Shown: positions 9,583 through 18,738, counted from the first letter of the stretch. The stretch is DNA of 64,000 nt from Alteromonas abrolhosensis (GCF_001953635.1 NZ_MEJH01000002.1:124001-188000); one strand, 5' to 3'. Notes: generated by a model not told the origin, from the letters alone. A program made the numbers and translations.

Positions 9583-9696
9583 CTACTCTTGGTCTTCGGG
9601 TCTATCCATATTTTCCGTCGACTCCAACCACATGGCGTTGATAATGCCAAAAGAGCACGCCAGTAAAACTCCTAAAATCCAAGCGAAATACCACAT
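9583..9696 (-). CDS. cydX: Cytochrome bd oxidase small subunit CydX (37 residues)
   Basis: A 37-residue single-span membrane protein read directly from the minus strand: it opens MWYFAWILGVLLACSF and continues GIINAMWLEST, then a short acidic tail ending in DQE. This matches the CydX/YbgT pattern: an N-terminal MWYF-W-LG helix and the conserved 'NAMWLE' just after the membrane span. CydX binds CydA and stabilises the haems of cytochrome bd-I. The ATG is preceded by AAGGAGAACGCT and lies 10 bp after the cydB stop, so it is the third gene of the cydABX operon. It is easily missed because of its size. Confidence 0.95.
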   Translation of the reverse strand: MWYFAWILGVLLACSFGIINAMWLESTENMDRPEDQE

Positions 9697-9706
9697 AGCG
9701 TTCTCC

Positions 9707-10843
9707 TTAATATATGGTGTGAGACTGGTCAAGGTCTTCATTTTTAATACGTCCGCGCATTACGTAAAAGCTATAAGCCGTGTAGCTGAGTACAATAGGC
9801 ACAAAGATACAGGCAACGATAAACATTACGTTGAGCGTCATATGGCTAGACGTAGCGTCCCAAACCGTTAAGCTCGCCTCTGGCATAGTGATGCTTGGCA
9901 TTAGAAATGGGAACATTGAAAAGCCTGCCGTTAAAATAACGCCTGCTATAAATAGCGCACTCGATACAAACGCCATACCTGCATTACCCTTCTTAGAGAA
10001 AAGCGCACAGGCCAAACCCGCAATAATGCCCAGCACAGGTGCTGCAATCATAAAGGGGTATTTGCTGTAGTTGCTCATCCAAGCCCCAGCTTCAATGGCA
10101 ACCTCTTTCTTAAGTGGATTTGACGTAGCAATGGTGTCAATTGCCGAGGTAATCACGAAGCCATCTAATCCAAATGCTACCCACAGGCCTGCAAGTACAA
10201 ATAGCGTTACACCAGTCAGGCTTAACACAACCGATACTGCACGTGCGCGAACTTCAATGAAGCCATCGGTTTTCATTTGTAGCCAGGTTGCACCGTGGTT
10301 CAGCAACATAGCCACAGAAAGCAATCCTGCCACCAGCGCAAACGGTGTTAAAAGGCCAAAAAACGAGCCTGTGTAGGTTGATTTAAGCGTGCTATCCATT
10401 TCAAACGGTACGCCCAACAGCAGGTTACCAAACGCCACACCAAAGATAAGGGCTGGGATAATACCGCCAGCAAATAACGCCCAATCCCACGCTTTACGCC
10501 ACTGCGGGTTAGGTAATTTACTGCGGTAATCAAAGCCTATCGGGCGCATCCAAAGGGCAATTAAGGTAAGGGCCAATGCTAGGTAAAACCCAGAAAACGC
10601 GGTGGCGTAAATCATCGGCCACGCAGCGAAAATAGCGCCACCTGCGGTGATAAACCAAACTTGGTTGCCATCCCAATGCGGTCCTACCGTGTTTATCATT
10701 ACACGACGCTCTTTGTCATTTTTACCAATAAGCGTGAGCAGAGCTCCAACGCCCAAATCGAAGCCATCAGTAACCGCGAAGCCAATTAGCAGAACGCCAA
10801 CCAAGCACCACCAAATGACTCTTAGTAGTTCATAATCAATCAT
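9707..10843 (-). CDS. cydB: Cytochrome bd ubiquinol oxidase subunit II
   Basis: A 378-residue integral membrane protein matching CydB in length and sequence: 'LRVIWWCLVGVLLIGFAVTDGFDLGVGALL', 'NTVGPHWDGNQVWFITAGGAIFAAWP', and the C-terminal 'VVLSYTAYSFYVMRGRI'. It forms the cytochrome bd heterodimer with CydA in the inner membrane and helps create the proton-delivery path. Its ATG overlaps the cydA stop (ATGA, 10840-10843), so the two are translationally coupled. CydX follows at once. Confidence 0.96.
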   Translation of the reverse strand: MIDYELLRVIWWCLVGVLLIGFAVTDGFDLGVGALLTLIGKNDKERRVMINTVGPHWDGNQVWFITAGGAIFAAWPMIYATAFSGFYLALALTLIALWMRPIGFDYRSKLPNPQWRKAWDWALFAGGIIPALIFGVAFGNLLLGVPFEMDSTLKSTYTGSFFGLLTPFALVAGLLSVAMLLNHGATWLQMKTDGFIEVRARAVSVVLSLTGVTLFVLAGLWVAFGLDGFVITSAIDTIATSNPLKKEVAIEAGAWMSNYSKYPFMIAAPVLGIIAGLACALFSKKGNAGMAFVSSALFIAGVILTAGFSMFPFLMPSITMPEASLTVWDATSSHMTLNVMFIVACIFVPIVLSYTAYSFYVMRGRIKNEDLDQSHTIY

Positions 10844-12420
10844 GCTTTTGCTCCTTGCTCATCAAGGTCAATAAGATCAAATTCAGTGTCAGGCTGTTTA
10901 TCTGCAGGGGGAACCGGCCCTTTTTTGGCAAACTTCTTCATTAAGTAAAAACCAATAATGAACATGCCGGTGTAGAAGGCGCTGTACGCCACAAGGGTTA
11001 TCACCACATCGCTTACCGCGAGGTTTGAAACAGACGTATGCACCGGAAGTACTTCTGCAATTGACCATGGTTGGCGGCCATATTCAGCGACGAACCAGCC
11101 AGCCTCACAAGCAATCCAAGGAAGCGGCAAGCCATAGAGCGCGCTTTTTAATAGCCAGCGTGGCTTAGTAATTTTGTGCTTAGTGCTGTAGTAAAAGGCA
11201 CACACAAATAGCGCAAGCATGATAAAGCCAGCCGCAACCATCAAACGGAAACTCCAAAACAAAGGAGCAACTGGCGGAATGCTGTAATCTACAGCCTGTT
11301 GGAGTGCGGTATCAGAAGGATTTGAAACGTTCTCAGTAAAAGGCTCTAGCAGCATGGCATAGCCTAAACTATCTTTATTTGCATCGAATGCAGCACGCTG
11401 TTCAGCTGTCGCGGTGCCATTTCTTACATCATCAAGTACTTCATAAGCTTTAATTCCGCTTAAAATACGCTCGCGGTTATCTTCTTTGAGATCCTTAATG
11501 CCTTTCACTTCTTCAGTTAACGAGCGGGTAGCAATTATGCCCATCGCCCATGGAATCTGAAGGGCGTACTCGGTTTCCTGCTTCTCGTCGTTTGGAATAC
11601 CAAACACGGTAAACGGCGCAGGTGCAGGATGGGTTTCGTACTCAGCTTCAACCGCTGCCAGCTTCACTTTTTGTACATCACCAAGTTCGTAACCACTTTC
11701 ATCACCCAGCACAATCACTGAAAGCGTTGAGGCCAAGCCAAAGCTAGCAGCTATGGCGAACGAACGGCGCGCAAAGGCGATGTGCTTGTGATTAAGTAAG
11801 TAATAGCTTGAAATTGCCAACACAAACATTGCGCCGGTAACGTAGCCTGCTGACACTGTGTGAACAAATTTGACCTGTGCTACGGGGTTAAAAATAACCT
11901 CAGCAAAGCTGGTCATTTCCATACGCATGGCTTCAAAATTAAATTCAGCACCTACCGGGTATTGCATCCAGCCGTTGGCAATCAGGATCCACAGTGCAGA
12001 GAAGTTTGAACCAATGGCCACCAGCCAAGTCGCCATAAGATGCTTCACCTTTGACATTTTGTCCCAGCCAAAGAAGAACAACCCCACAAAGGTAGATTCC
12101 AGGAAAAAGGCCATTAGGCCTTCGATGGCAAGTGGCGCGCCGAAGATATCGCCTACGTAGTGAGAATAATACGACCAGTTCATTCCAAACTGGAATTCCA
12201 TGGTTAAGCCTGTGGCTACACCAATGGCAAAGTTAATTCCAAACAGCTTTCCCCAGAACTGGGTCATCTGCTTATAAATTTCTTTACCCGTCATTACGTA
12301 TACCGATTCCATAATGGCAAGTAAGAAACTAAGCCCCAAAGTTAAGGGTACAAATATAAAGTGGAACATTGCAGTTAATGCAAATTGCCACCGCGATAGT
12401 TCTATTAACGTATCGCTCAT
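10840..12420 (-). CDS. cydA: Cytochrome bd ubiquinol oxidase subunit I
   Basis: A 526-residue CydA, the quinol-oxidising and haem-bearing subunit of the high-affinity terminal oxidase that reduces O2 to water. The N-terminal 'SRWQFALTAMFHFIFVPLTLGLS' includes the haem-ligand His (H20). The insert around residues 250-350 ('VFGIPNDEKQETEYALQIPWAMGII...') is the long Q-loop type seen in E. coli bd-I. The signature 'EYGRQPWSIAEVLPV' is intact. The start ATG has AAGGGAGAT upstream. A sigma-54-type promoter (12518-12533) and a perfect inverted repeat (12668-12693) lie in the 327-bp upstream gap, and a divergent enhancer-binding protein is encoded nearby, so expression is probably activator-dependent. 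Confidence 0.97.
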   Translation of the reverse strand: MSDTLIELSRWQFALTAMFHFIFVPLTLGLSFLLAIMESVYVMTGKEIYKQMTQFWGKLFGINFAIGVATGLTMEFQFGMNWSYYSHYVGDIFGAPLAIEGLMAFFLESTFVGLFFFGWDKMSKVKHLMATWLVAIGSNFSALWILIANGWMQYPVGAEFNFEAMRMEMTSFAEVIFNPVAQVKFVHTVSAGYVTGAMFVLAISSYYLLNHKHIAFARRSFAIAASFGLASTLSVIVLGDESGYELGDVQKVKLAAVEAEYETHPAPAPFTVFGIPNDEKQETEYALQIPWAMGIIATRSLTEEVKGIKDLKEDNRERILSGIKAYEVLDDVRNGTATAEQRAAFDANKDSLGYAMLLEPFTENVSNPSDTALQQAVDYSIPPVAPLFWSFRLMVAAGFIMLALFVCAFYYSTKHKITKPRWLLKSALYGLPLPWIACEAGWFVAEYGRQPWSIAEVLPVHTSVSNLAVSDVVITLVAYSAFYTGMFIIGFYLMKKFAKKGPVPPADKQPDTEFDLIDLDEQGAKA

Positions 12421-12517
12421 GGGTTATCTCCCTTGTATTTCGTGTGCGCGTTAAACGCTTAGCAGAAAAAGTGGTTTAAAATTCAGTGATGAACACATGA
12501 ATATGCCGCATGGCAAG

Positions 12518-12533
12518 AGCACGGTTTATGCCA
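12518..12533 (-). promoter_or_regulatory. Sigma-54 (-24/-12) promoter of cydABX
   Basis: Read on the minus strand the element is TGGCAT-AAACC-GTGCT, against the RpoN consensus TGGCAC-N5-TTGCW. The invariant GG and GC are exactly 10 bp apart. Transcription would start near 12507, giving a leader of about 87 nt to the cydA start. A gene for a GAFTGA-containing activator and a perfect inverted repeat upstream support this reading. No tool was used to score it. Confidence 0.7.
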
Positions 12534-12667
12534 TACATCTGTGATTTGGCTGCTTAAGCCCAATTACCGATGAATGGCGGTATTTTCGTACTGTGCGGAT
12601 AAATTATTCCACGACCGGGAGTTTGGCTTATTGATCCAACGCAACAATTAATGGTGAACAGTGCGCC

Positions 12668-12693
12668 ATATTTGTCACTAAAATGACAAATAT
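12668..12693. promoter_or_regulatory. Perfect 10-6-10 inverted repeat upstream of cydA, candidate enhancer
   Basis: ATATTTGTCA (12668-12677), a 6-bp spacer CTAAAA, then TGACAAATAT (12684-12693): a perfect inverted repeat. A further TGACA half-site follows at 12694-12698. It lies about 160 bp upstream of the predicted sigma-54 start, the usual distance for an enhancer. The natural candidate to bind it is the Fis-type helix-turn-helix of the divergent activator at 13485 (inference). Confidence 0.65.
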
Positions 12694-12747
12694 GACACAA
12701 AAGAAAGGTCACGTAGGTGAACATTGAGAGGTAGAGAATAGGGCGCG

Positions 12748-13353
12748 TTAGGGTGTATATGTGATTGTGAATGCACCCCGTAGATCACCCAATTCAAACC
12801 CTGTAGCTTGATCATTGGGATAGTGTTCTAAAATGGCGTGCTTTACTGACGGTGCCACATTGGCTCCGTGGCAGGCCATACATACTTGCCCTTGTTCAAT
12901 CGCCATCATGTACCTAAACTCACCACTTTCGCTATCGTATTGATAAGTTTCAATAGGTCTTTTAGGGGTCAAATTGTCTTGCTTAGCTTTGGTCAGTAAT
13001 TGTGAAAACCACGCTAGCTGCTCACGCTCCCAACGATCTGCCGCATTGTTTGGGTTCCTTACTTTTAGCGCGGTACGCCCGACCTCCCAACCATTTTGAC
13101 TAAGCGCTTGAGCAATAGGAGCCGCTGCCATCTGACATTCGTTAACGCCAGCCTCAAGTCCTCCGGATTGAATTGCTTGCTGTAATCGTGACTTTAGTGC
13201 GCCTCCCAGTGCTTTTGCATGTAATCGCGCTTCTTTAACTTTTTCCTGTACACTATTTTCACTTTGTTGCTCATTAGCAGTTGTAGTGTCTGCCAAGGAA
13301 TGAGCACTACTTGCCAATAGGCTTATCACTACCAGCATTACGCCATTTTTCAT
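12748..13353 (-). CDS. Exported single-haem c-type protein (DUF3365/Tll0287-like)
   Basis: A 201-residue protein with a cleavable signal (MKNGVMLVVISLLASSAHSLAD) and a single CxxCH haem-attachment motif, 'VCMACHGANV', near residue 167. The pattern around it ('YRYMM'-like segment, then CxACHG, 'HYPNDQATGFELGDLRGAFTI') matches the DUF3365/Tll0287-like family of periplasmic haem domains, which often serve as redox or gas-sensing modules. It lies upstream of cydA on the same strand and is divergent from the sigma-54 activator, an arrangement suggesting a role in sensing or supporting bd oxidase. The coding start has an AGGAG-like site. Function beyond haem binding is not known. Confidence 0.8.
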   Translation of the reverse strand: MKNGVMLVVISLLASSAHSLADTTTANEQQSENSVQEKVKEARLHAKALGGALKSRLQQAIQSGGLEAGVNECQMAAAPIAQALSQNGWEVGRTALKVRNPNNAADRWEREQLAWFSQLLTKAKQDNLTPKRPIETYQYDSESGEFRYMMAIEQGQVCMACHGANVAPSVKHAILEHYPNDQATGFELGDLRGAFTITYTP

Positions 13354-13484
13354 TATAAAGCTCTCCTAGGAATTAGATGGACTTCTATTGAAGTGCTGCC
13401 ATTTATCTCAAACAGTGAACAAGCTCTATGCCAATATGATAAATTGCCAGAATTAAATTAGAACAAACTAATATTCAGCCGCCC

Positions 13485-14789
13485 ATGAATATATCCATAG
13501 TACAAGCGATGATAGATGCGATAGATAAACCCGCAATCTTCATTAACCCAAGCTACGTTATTGAGGCTGTCAACCAGCCATACAGAGACACCTACCCTGT
13601 GGATATAAAGCTTGGCTTTAGTACCTGCTATCAAGTCTCTCACCGCAACAACAAGCCTTGCGATAAGTGCGGCGAGCATTGCCCCATGCAAGAGAGTAAA
13701 ACCACGGGGCGAGCTGCTAGCGTAGTGCACGTTCACACTACCAGTGAAGGTCAAAGCTACTGTGACATTCTCATGCGCCCAATCTTCGACGGTAGCGGAG
13801 AGTTATTAGGCTACTTGGAAATACTTGATAAGCTGTCGTTTGCCTCAAACCAACCTTCAATAGGGAAAATGGTGGGTGAGTCAGAAGCATTCAAAGCAAT
13901 GCTTAACAAAATAAATCGCGCTGCTAACTCAGATATCTCAGTGCTTCTGTTTGGGGAAACCGGTACAGGCAAAGAGTTGGTGTCCCAAGCACTCCACTCT
14001 AGTAGCCACCGCGCAAACAAACCGTTTATTGTCATCGAGTGTACCGGCATGTCTGACACCCTACTTGAGAGCGAGCTATTCGGTTATGAAAAAGGTGCGT
14101 TTACTGGCGCAACAACGAACAAGAAAGGACTCATAGAAGCAGCGGAAGGCGGCACATTATTTTTTGATGAAGTGGGTGATATTCCACTTTCAACACAGGT
14201 AAAGCTACTGAGGTTGTTCGAGTCGCAAACTTATCGTCCAGTAGGAAGTGTAGTCTCTAAAAAGGCTAACTTTCGTTTAGTGTGTGCAACACACAAAAAT
14301 CTAAAGCATATGGTGGAAACGGGCGAATTCAGACAGGACCTGTACTACCGCATTGCCGGCTTTCCTATCAATCTGCCTTCTTTAAGACAAAGAAAGTCAG
14401 ATATCGCGCTAATAGCAGCCCACTTTCTAGCAATGTCCAAAGAGAAAAAACGGTTTCATAAAAACGCGCTTGAAAAACTCACTAACTATCAGTTCCCAGG
14501 CAATATTCGCGAACTCAAAAATATTGTAGACCAGGCTATTTTACTGGCTAATGAGACGACTATTTACGAGGCAGACTTGCCCGACCTCGATAACATTAGC
14601 TCTGATGCTATCAATGATACTTCGTCATTCAACGGTAACGTTGTGACCTTAGACGAAATGGAAAGCCAATATTTACGTCAGGTTCACTCTTCTTTTGAAG
14701 GCGATACCCAGCAACTTGCACTAGCGCTGGGAGTGAGTACCCGTACACTTTACAGAAAGCTAAAAAAGGCAGGGATTGGAAGTAATTGA
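13485..14789 (+). CDS. Sigma-54-dependent enhancer-binding regulator with Cys-rich PAS-like sensor domain
   Basis: A 434-residue activator in three parts. Residues 1-120 are PAS-like and carry a cluster C48, H53, C59, C62 and C66 ('[11 protein letters not shown]'), suited to binding a metal, Fe-S centre or haem, or to thiol redox sensing. Residues 125-365 are the AAA+ core with Walker A 'GETGTGKE' (157-164), the sigma-54 contact loop 'GAFTGA' (204-209) and Walker B '[10 protein letters not shown]'. The C-terminus (about 390-434) is a Fis-type helix-turn-helix. There is no receiver domain, so it senses its signal directly. It is divergent from the haem protein and cydABX, whose upstream region has a sigma-54 promoter and an inverted repeat. 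I infer it is the local activator of cytochrome bd. The ribosome site is weak. Confidence 0.9.
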   Translation: MNISIVQAMIDAIDKPAIFINPSYVIEAVNQPYRDTYPVDIKLGFSTCYQVSHRNNKPCDKCGEHCPMQESKTTGRAASVVHVHTTSEGQSYCDILMRPIFDGSGELLGYLEILDKLSFASNQPSIGKMVGESEAFKAMLNKINRAANSDISVLLFGETGTGKELVSQALHSSSHRANKPFIVIECTGMSDTLLESELFGYEKGAFTGATTNKKGLIEAAEGGTLFFDEVGDIPLSTQVKLLRLFESQTYRPVGSVVSKKANFRLVCATHKNLKHMVETGEFRQDLYYRIAGFPINLPSLRQRKSDIALIAAHFLAMSKEKKRFHKNALEKLTNYQFPGNIRELKNIVDQAILLANETTIYEADLPDLDNISSDAINDTSSFNGNVVTLDEMESQYLRQVHSSFEGDTQQLALALGVSTRTLYRKLKKAGIGSN

Positions 14790-14858
14790 AAAATATTTGG
14801 TAGAAAAAGTATTTAGCTGCAGGCTATGATAAAAAAGTGCTCACCAGATTAATAAAAA

Positions 14859-15269
14859 ATGACTTTAAAGCGCCTACTTACACTAACACTGTGCCTTTGT
14901 ATGCTTTTGCAAAATGCATTAGCACTTGGCCTTGCTGCCCATACTATGCAGCAAGCACGTGGGCTTGTAGGTGAAGATATAGAACTTATCTGTACTGGCA
15001 AAACCATGCGCTACATTTCAGTCAGCGCCACAGAGTTTGAAGGTGAGTTCGTTTTTGTAAGCCCTGAACTACTTAAAGCTCCCGCCGAGCACGTTGACTG
15101 TACCAATGGCACGTTAGCCGACCTACCTCAGGTTGACGAGCCACTACATGCCACATTACCTTTGCTGTCGCTAGTTCGCTATCGTGCTTTAGTGGCGCGT
15201 TTAGCGGCTAAACCCTTTACAGATTTCGCCTACGCGGCGCCGCTAAGCCGCGCCCCACCGCACGCATAA
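14859..15269 (+). CDS. Small exported protein, DUF2946-like, paired with copper-type TonB receptor
   Basis: A 136-residue protein with an N-terminal signal (MTLKRLLTLTLCLCMLLQNALALGLAAH) and a central pair of cysteines ('ELICTGKTMRY' and 'HVDCTNG') about 33 residues apart. This size, signal and CxxG/CxxG-like layout resemble the DUF2946 family, which is often adjacent to copper transport genes. It lies 71 bp upstream of an OprC-like receptor on the same strand. I assign the family with moderate confidence; the molecular role, possibly periplasmic copper handling, is an inference. Confidence 0.6.
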   Translation: MTLKRLLTLTLCLCMLLQNALALGLAAHTMQQARGLVGEDIELICTGKTMRYISVSATEFEGEFVFVSPELLKAPAEHVDCTNGTLADLPQVDEPLHATLPLLSLVRYRALVARLAAKPFTDFAYAAPLSRAPPHA

Positions 15270-15340
15270 CAACCTCCAAAACACACTGAACATGCATGCT
15301 TTAACCATGCACAACACTCGTTTTTTAAAATGGAATTGTT

Positions 15341-17458
15341 ATGAAGCAATCTATCATTGCGCTTGCAGTATTTACTGCGTGCGCACCCGTACACATTTTC
15401 GCAAACACCACCAACTTGGCCGATAACACTTCAACAGAAGTGGTCACCGTTATTGGCACACCGCTTTCCCTTAGCACGCAAAATATCGAACAAGAGTCTG
15501 TTAATGCTACCAGCAATATTGACGCTGACTTCGGCGATCAGCTCGCCACATTACCTGGCGTATCGATATCTCGAAATGGCCCGGTGACAGGGCTTATTCA
15601 GTATCGAGGACTTTATGGTGACAGAGTTGGTGTGAGCATTGACGGCGTCGATATAACTGGTGCCGGGCCAAACGCCATGGACTCGCCCCTTTCTCATGTA
15701 CTGCCAGAACCAGGGCTGACTGCCACCCTTTACCGAGGAATTGTACCTGTAAGTGCAGGTGTGCAAACGTTAGGCGGAAAGCTTCGTATTCACTCTGATG
15801 CCTCAGCACTTTTTGACTTGAATACAGGCTTTAGCGGTAGCGCAAGTGCCAGCGCAATATCTCCGGGAAGCGGACAGCAATATCAGGGCAACGTGTTTTA
15901 TAAAAGTGAGCAAGCTTTTGTTAGCGGCGCCTTCACTCATCAACAGCGTGACGAACGAGAGTCAGCAGATAACAGCGTTATACCGAACAGCCATTACCAT
16001 AGAAATGGCGGTAAGATTAGGGCGGGCTATGAGTGGGGTAACCACCAAGTTGATGTGAGTTATCAGCAACTTAATACTAATGAAAGCGGCACGTCGGCTT
16101 TAGCCATGGACATTGGCTTTATTGATGCCGCTTGGTATCGACTGGGCTATCGCTATAGCGCAAACGATAGCGAGTTCTTTACGTTAAGCTGGTTTGGCAA
16201 CAGCAACCAACATGCCATGGACAATTTCTCACAGCGCATGGTGATGTCTGCCGACATGGCGAGAGAGAATAACGCTGATGCTATTGCTCAAGGTGTAGAT
16301 GCCACCTATGTTGTGCCATTTTATGAAGGTGACCTCAAACTGGGTGCCTATCTGCACCACAGCAGGAACAACTCAACCATCACGAACCCTAATAACGGCA
16401 TGTTCTTCGTTGATAACTTTACCAATGTAGAAAAAGGCACGGCCAGTGTGTTCACCGAATGGCAGCAGGATAAAGCGTCTTTCTCTACAACGATTGGCGT
16501 GCGATATACACGTGTTGACATGGATGCCGGGCTAGCTGGTTCTAACATGGTTATGATGAACCCTGCCATTGCCAAACTCGTTGATGATTTTAACGCCGCA
16601 GAGCGCGATAAAAGCTACAACATGTTGGACGTTGCCGCCAGCACGCGATATCACGCCAGCGACAATGTCGATGTTGTCCTTGGGGTATCGCAGAAAAACC
16701 GTGCCCCTACGTACTTCGAACGCTATACGTGGCTACCTCTTGGCATTTCCGGGGGAATGGCAGACGGGTTTAACTACATTGGTAACCTGGCTTTAGACAA
16801 CGAAACCGCACGCCAGATAGATGTGGGTATTGATTACCGTTTCAAAAGCTGGTCAGTTTCTCCTCGTCTCTTTTATCAAGATATTGAAGACTATATTACT
16901 GGTTCTCCCAGCACGAATATGGCGGCCAATATGGTCTCTACCATGATGGCAGGCACAACTCCATTTCAATGGACTAATACAGACGCCGTAATCAAAGGGG
17001 CAGATCTGACTGTTTCGGGTAACCTGCTTGATAACGTGAGGCTTAACGCAGTAGCAAGTGTTCAGCACGGTAATCGCGACGATATCGACGATGCGTTGTT
17101 TCGTATTGCCCCCGAACAGCTAATCACCACCATTCAGTGGGATACACAGCTACTCAATGCGCCAATGGCGCTGCAACTAACGTCAGAATTGGCAGGAGCA
17201 CAAAACCACGTTTCAGCGCTACAAAGTGAAAACACTACCGCTGGATATGGATTAGTGCACATTACGGGGCTTTTCACCCTTTTAGATAATGCGCAGTCAA
17301 ATCTTCAGATTACGGTCACCATTCATAACCTGTTTGATAAACACTACGCCCCACACACAGCGGGAATTAACCGCGTGAGGAATACTGATGTTGCAGTAGG
17401 TAAGCGAGTACCCGCTGCGGGACGAGAGTGGCATCTATCGCTAAGCTACAGGTTCTAA
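15341..17458 (+). CDS. TonB-dependent outer-membrane receptor, OprC/NosA-like (copper type)
   Basis: A 705-residue receptor: signal peptide (ends near 'VHIFANT'), TonB box-like 'EVVTVIGT', plug domain ('LATLPGVSISRNG', 'YRGLYGDRVGVSIDGVDITG'), then a 22-strand barrel ending in the aromatic 'HLSLSYRF'. It is methionine-rich in predicted loops: 'QHAMDNFSQRMVMS', 'GSNMVMMNPA' and 'NMAANMVSTMM'. In the Pseudomonas copper importer OprC the site is built from CxxxM and HxM. Here 'HAM' and 'NAMDSP' are present, but the Cys appears replaced, so this may be the methionine-only variant. The preceding DUF2946-like gene supports copper. Other metals cannot be excluded. Confidence 0.82.
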   Translation: MKQSIIALAVFTACAPVHIFANTTNLADNTSTEVVTVIGTPLSLSTQNIEQESVNATSNIDADFGDQLATLPGVSISRNGPVTGLIQYRGLYGDRVGVSIDGVDITGAGPNAMDSPLSHVLPEPGLTATLYRGIVPVSAGVQTLGGKLRIHSDASALFDLNTGFSGSASASAISPGSGQQYQGNVFYKSEQAFVSGAFTHQQRDERESADNSVIPNSHYHRNGGKIRAGYEWGNHQVDVSYQQLNTNESGTSALAMDIGFIDAAWYRLGYRYSANDSEFFTLSWFGNSNQHAMDNFSQRMVMSADMARENNADAIAQGVDATYVVPFYEGDLKLGAYLHHSRNNSTITNPNNGMFFVDNFTNVEKGTASVFTEWQQDKASFSTTIGVRYTRVDMDAGLAGSNMVMMNPAIAKLVDDFNAAERDKSYNMLDVAASTRYHASDNVDVVLGVSQKNRAPTYFERYTWLPLGISGGMADGFNYIGNLALDNETARQIDVGIDYRFKSWSVSPRLFYQDIEDYITGSPSTNMAANMVSTMMAGTTPFQWTNTDAVIKGADLTVSGNLLDNVRLNAVASVQHGNRDDIDDALFRIAPEQLITTIQWDTQLLNAPMALQLTSELAGAQNHVSALQSENTTAGYGLVHITGLFTLLDNAQSNLQITVTIHNLFDKHYAPHTAGINRVRNTDVAVGKRVPAAGREWHLSLSYRF

Positions 17459-17523
17459 TTGTTTAAAACTCAAACCCCATACGTAATATGTAGGTTCAGC
17501 CCTGAGTAAAAGCGAAAGGCAAA

Positions 17524-17560
17524 AAGATAAACCAGTGGTCTGCCTCCGCTGGTTTATCTT
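17524..17560. terminator. 12-bp hairpin between the TonB receptor and TSUP genes
   Basis: AAGATAAACCAG (17524-17535) and CTGGTTTATCTT (17549-17560) are perfectly complementary with a 13-nt loop. A-rich DNA precedes it and a short CTCTT follows it. It sits between convergent genes and is likely a terminator, better suited to the minus-strand transcript where the A-run reads as T. Confidence 0.6.
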
Positions 17561-17660
17561 CTCTTAATGTTTGATACACATGCCGTTAAGCCGCAGAGCT
17601 TAAACGCTAGAAATGAAAACTTGTGCACTAACGTAAGTATTTTGAAGGTAAAGAACTGTG

Positions 17661-18443
17661 TCAGATTACAGCGGGAAATAAAGCTGAAAATGCCTGCCAC
17701 AAGAGGCGCAGGGCCAACAGTGTCACCACTATCTTGAACGCCAGCATAAACTTTTCAGCTGGGACACGCTTTAATACTTTCAAGCCGATGAATGTGCCGA
17801 GCGCACCGCTGGCAATCATAATAATGATAAGCCCCGCCCACTGGGCAAAGGAAAATCCTACAAAGGTAAAAACAAACGCTTTAAGGCCGTGTTGCAGTGT
17901 CATACAGCTGGCAAACGTGCCGGTTATCTGCATTTTGCTGTAATTATTTCGATGAACAAATGCCGCAACCAAAGGCCCTGTGGCACCTACAAACATTGAT
18001 ACCAACGTGGTCACCACTCCGGCCAACGTTCTACCCGCGGGTTTCATTTCTTGTGCTCTGGGTTTGCTCCCCCACACCAGGAATAAAATAAATGCGGCAA
18101 CCGCAAATTGTATAATAACCAACGGCAACTGAACCACAATAAACGACGCCAAGAACGCGCCAACGATTGCGCCTAAAGAAAAATACTTCAGCATACTCCA
18201 GTCGATATGCTTTGCCGTCATCAGTGCACGATTTCCATTTGAACCAAGCTGAACTAACCCGTGAACTGGAATTAGCGCACTAACCGGCATAATACCGGCC
18301 ATTACTGCCAGTAATAAGACCCCGCCACCAATACCCATCGTTGCTGTCATCATCGACGTAAAGAAGGATGTAACAACAAGTACAACTGATGATGATATCG
18401 ACAGCGCATCATTGGCCGTTAACCAGCTATAAAGTAACTCCAA
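17661..18443 (-). CDS. TSUP (TauE/SafE) family membrane permease
   Basis: A 260-residue protein with about eight hydrophobic segments and the TSUP signature 'TSMMTATMGIGGGVLLLAVMAGIMPVSALIPVHGLVQLGSN', repeated in weaker form in the second half ('SMFVGATGPLVAAFVHRNN'). Members export sulfite, sulfoacetate or other small organic anions, or take up sulfur compounds; the substrate here is unknown. It is a single-gene unit facing the copper-type receptor gene. No regulator or sulfur gene is next to it. The start ATG has only a weak ribosome site. Confidence 0.85.
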   Translation of the reverse strand: MELLYSWLTANDALSISSSVVLVVTSFFTSMMTATMGIGGGVLLLAVMAGIMPVSALIPVHGLVQLGSNGNRALMTAKHIDWSMLKYFSLGAIVGAFLASFIVVQLPLVIIQFAVAAFILFLVWGSKPRAQEMKPAGRTLAGVVTTLVSMFVGATGPLVAAFVHRNNYSKMQITGTFASCMTLQHGLKAFVFTFVGFSFAQWAGLIIIMIASGALGTFIGLKVLKRVPAEKFMLAFKIVVTLLALRLLWQAFSALFPAVI

Positions 18444-18561
18444 GGGTCAAATTCCACTTTAAATTCGTAACACAGTTTGCGTGGTTTTGGTGATCATTAC
18501 ACCGAAACACATCGTTTAAATATCATACAAGAGTCACGCCTAGCGCGTAAGGTTATTTATC

Positions 18562-18738
18562 ATGCCGTCTATTAGTTATTTAAACAAAGCACTTCGAATA
18601 ATATGCGACAAGCAATGTACAAAAGGCGCTAAGCTTGTTGCCAGGCAACTTCTCCGCAATAGCGGGTTCACTGATAGAGATATTAATGATTGTTTAAAGC
18701 AGGGCTCGATTATTCGCATTACCATATTTGAAGCCTAG
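18562..18738 (+). CDS. Possible 58-residue protein of unknown function
   Basis: An ATG-initiated frame (MPSISYLNKALRIICDKQCT...) of 58 codons ending TAG. The product is basic and amphipathic with two cysteines. The segment 'RNSGFTDRDINDCLKQGSII' has the look of a helix-turn-helix or a small DNA-binding domain, but I recognise no family. It lies alone in the 630-bp gap between the TSUP gene and the attenuator. There is no clear ribosome site. It may be chance. Confidence 0.35.
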   Translation: MPSISYLNKALRIICDKQCTKGAKLVARQLLRNSGFTDRDINDCLKQGSIIRITIFEA

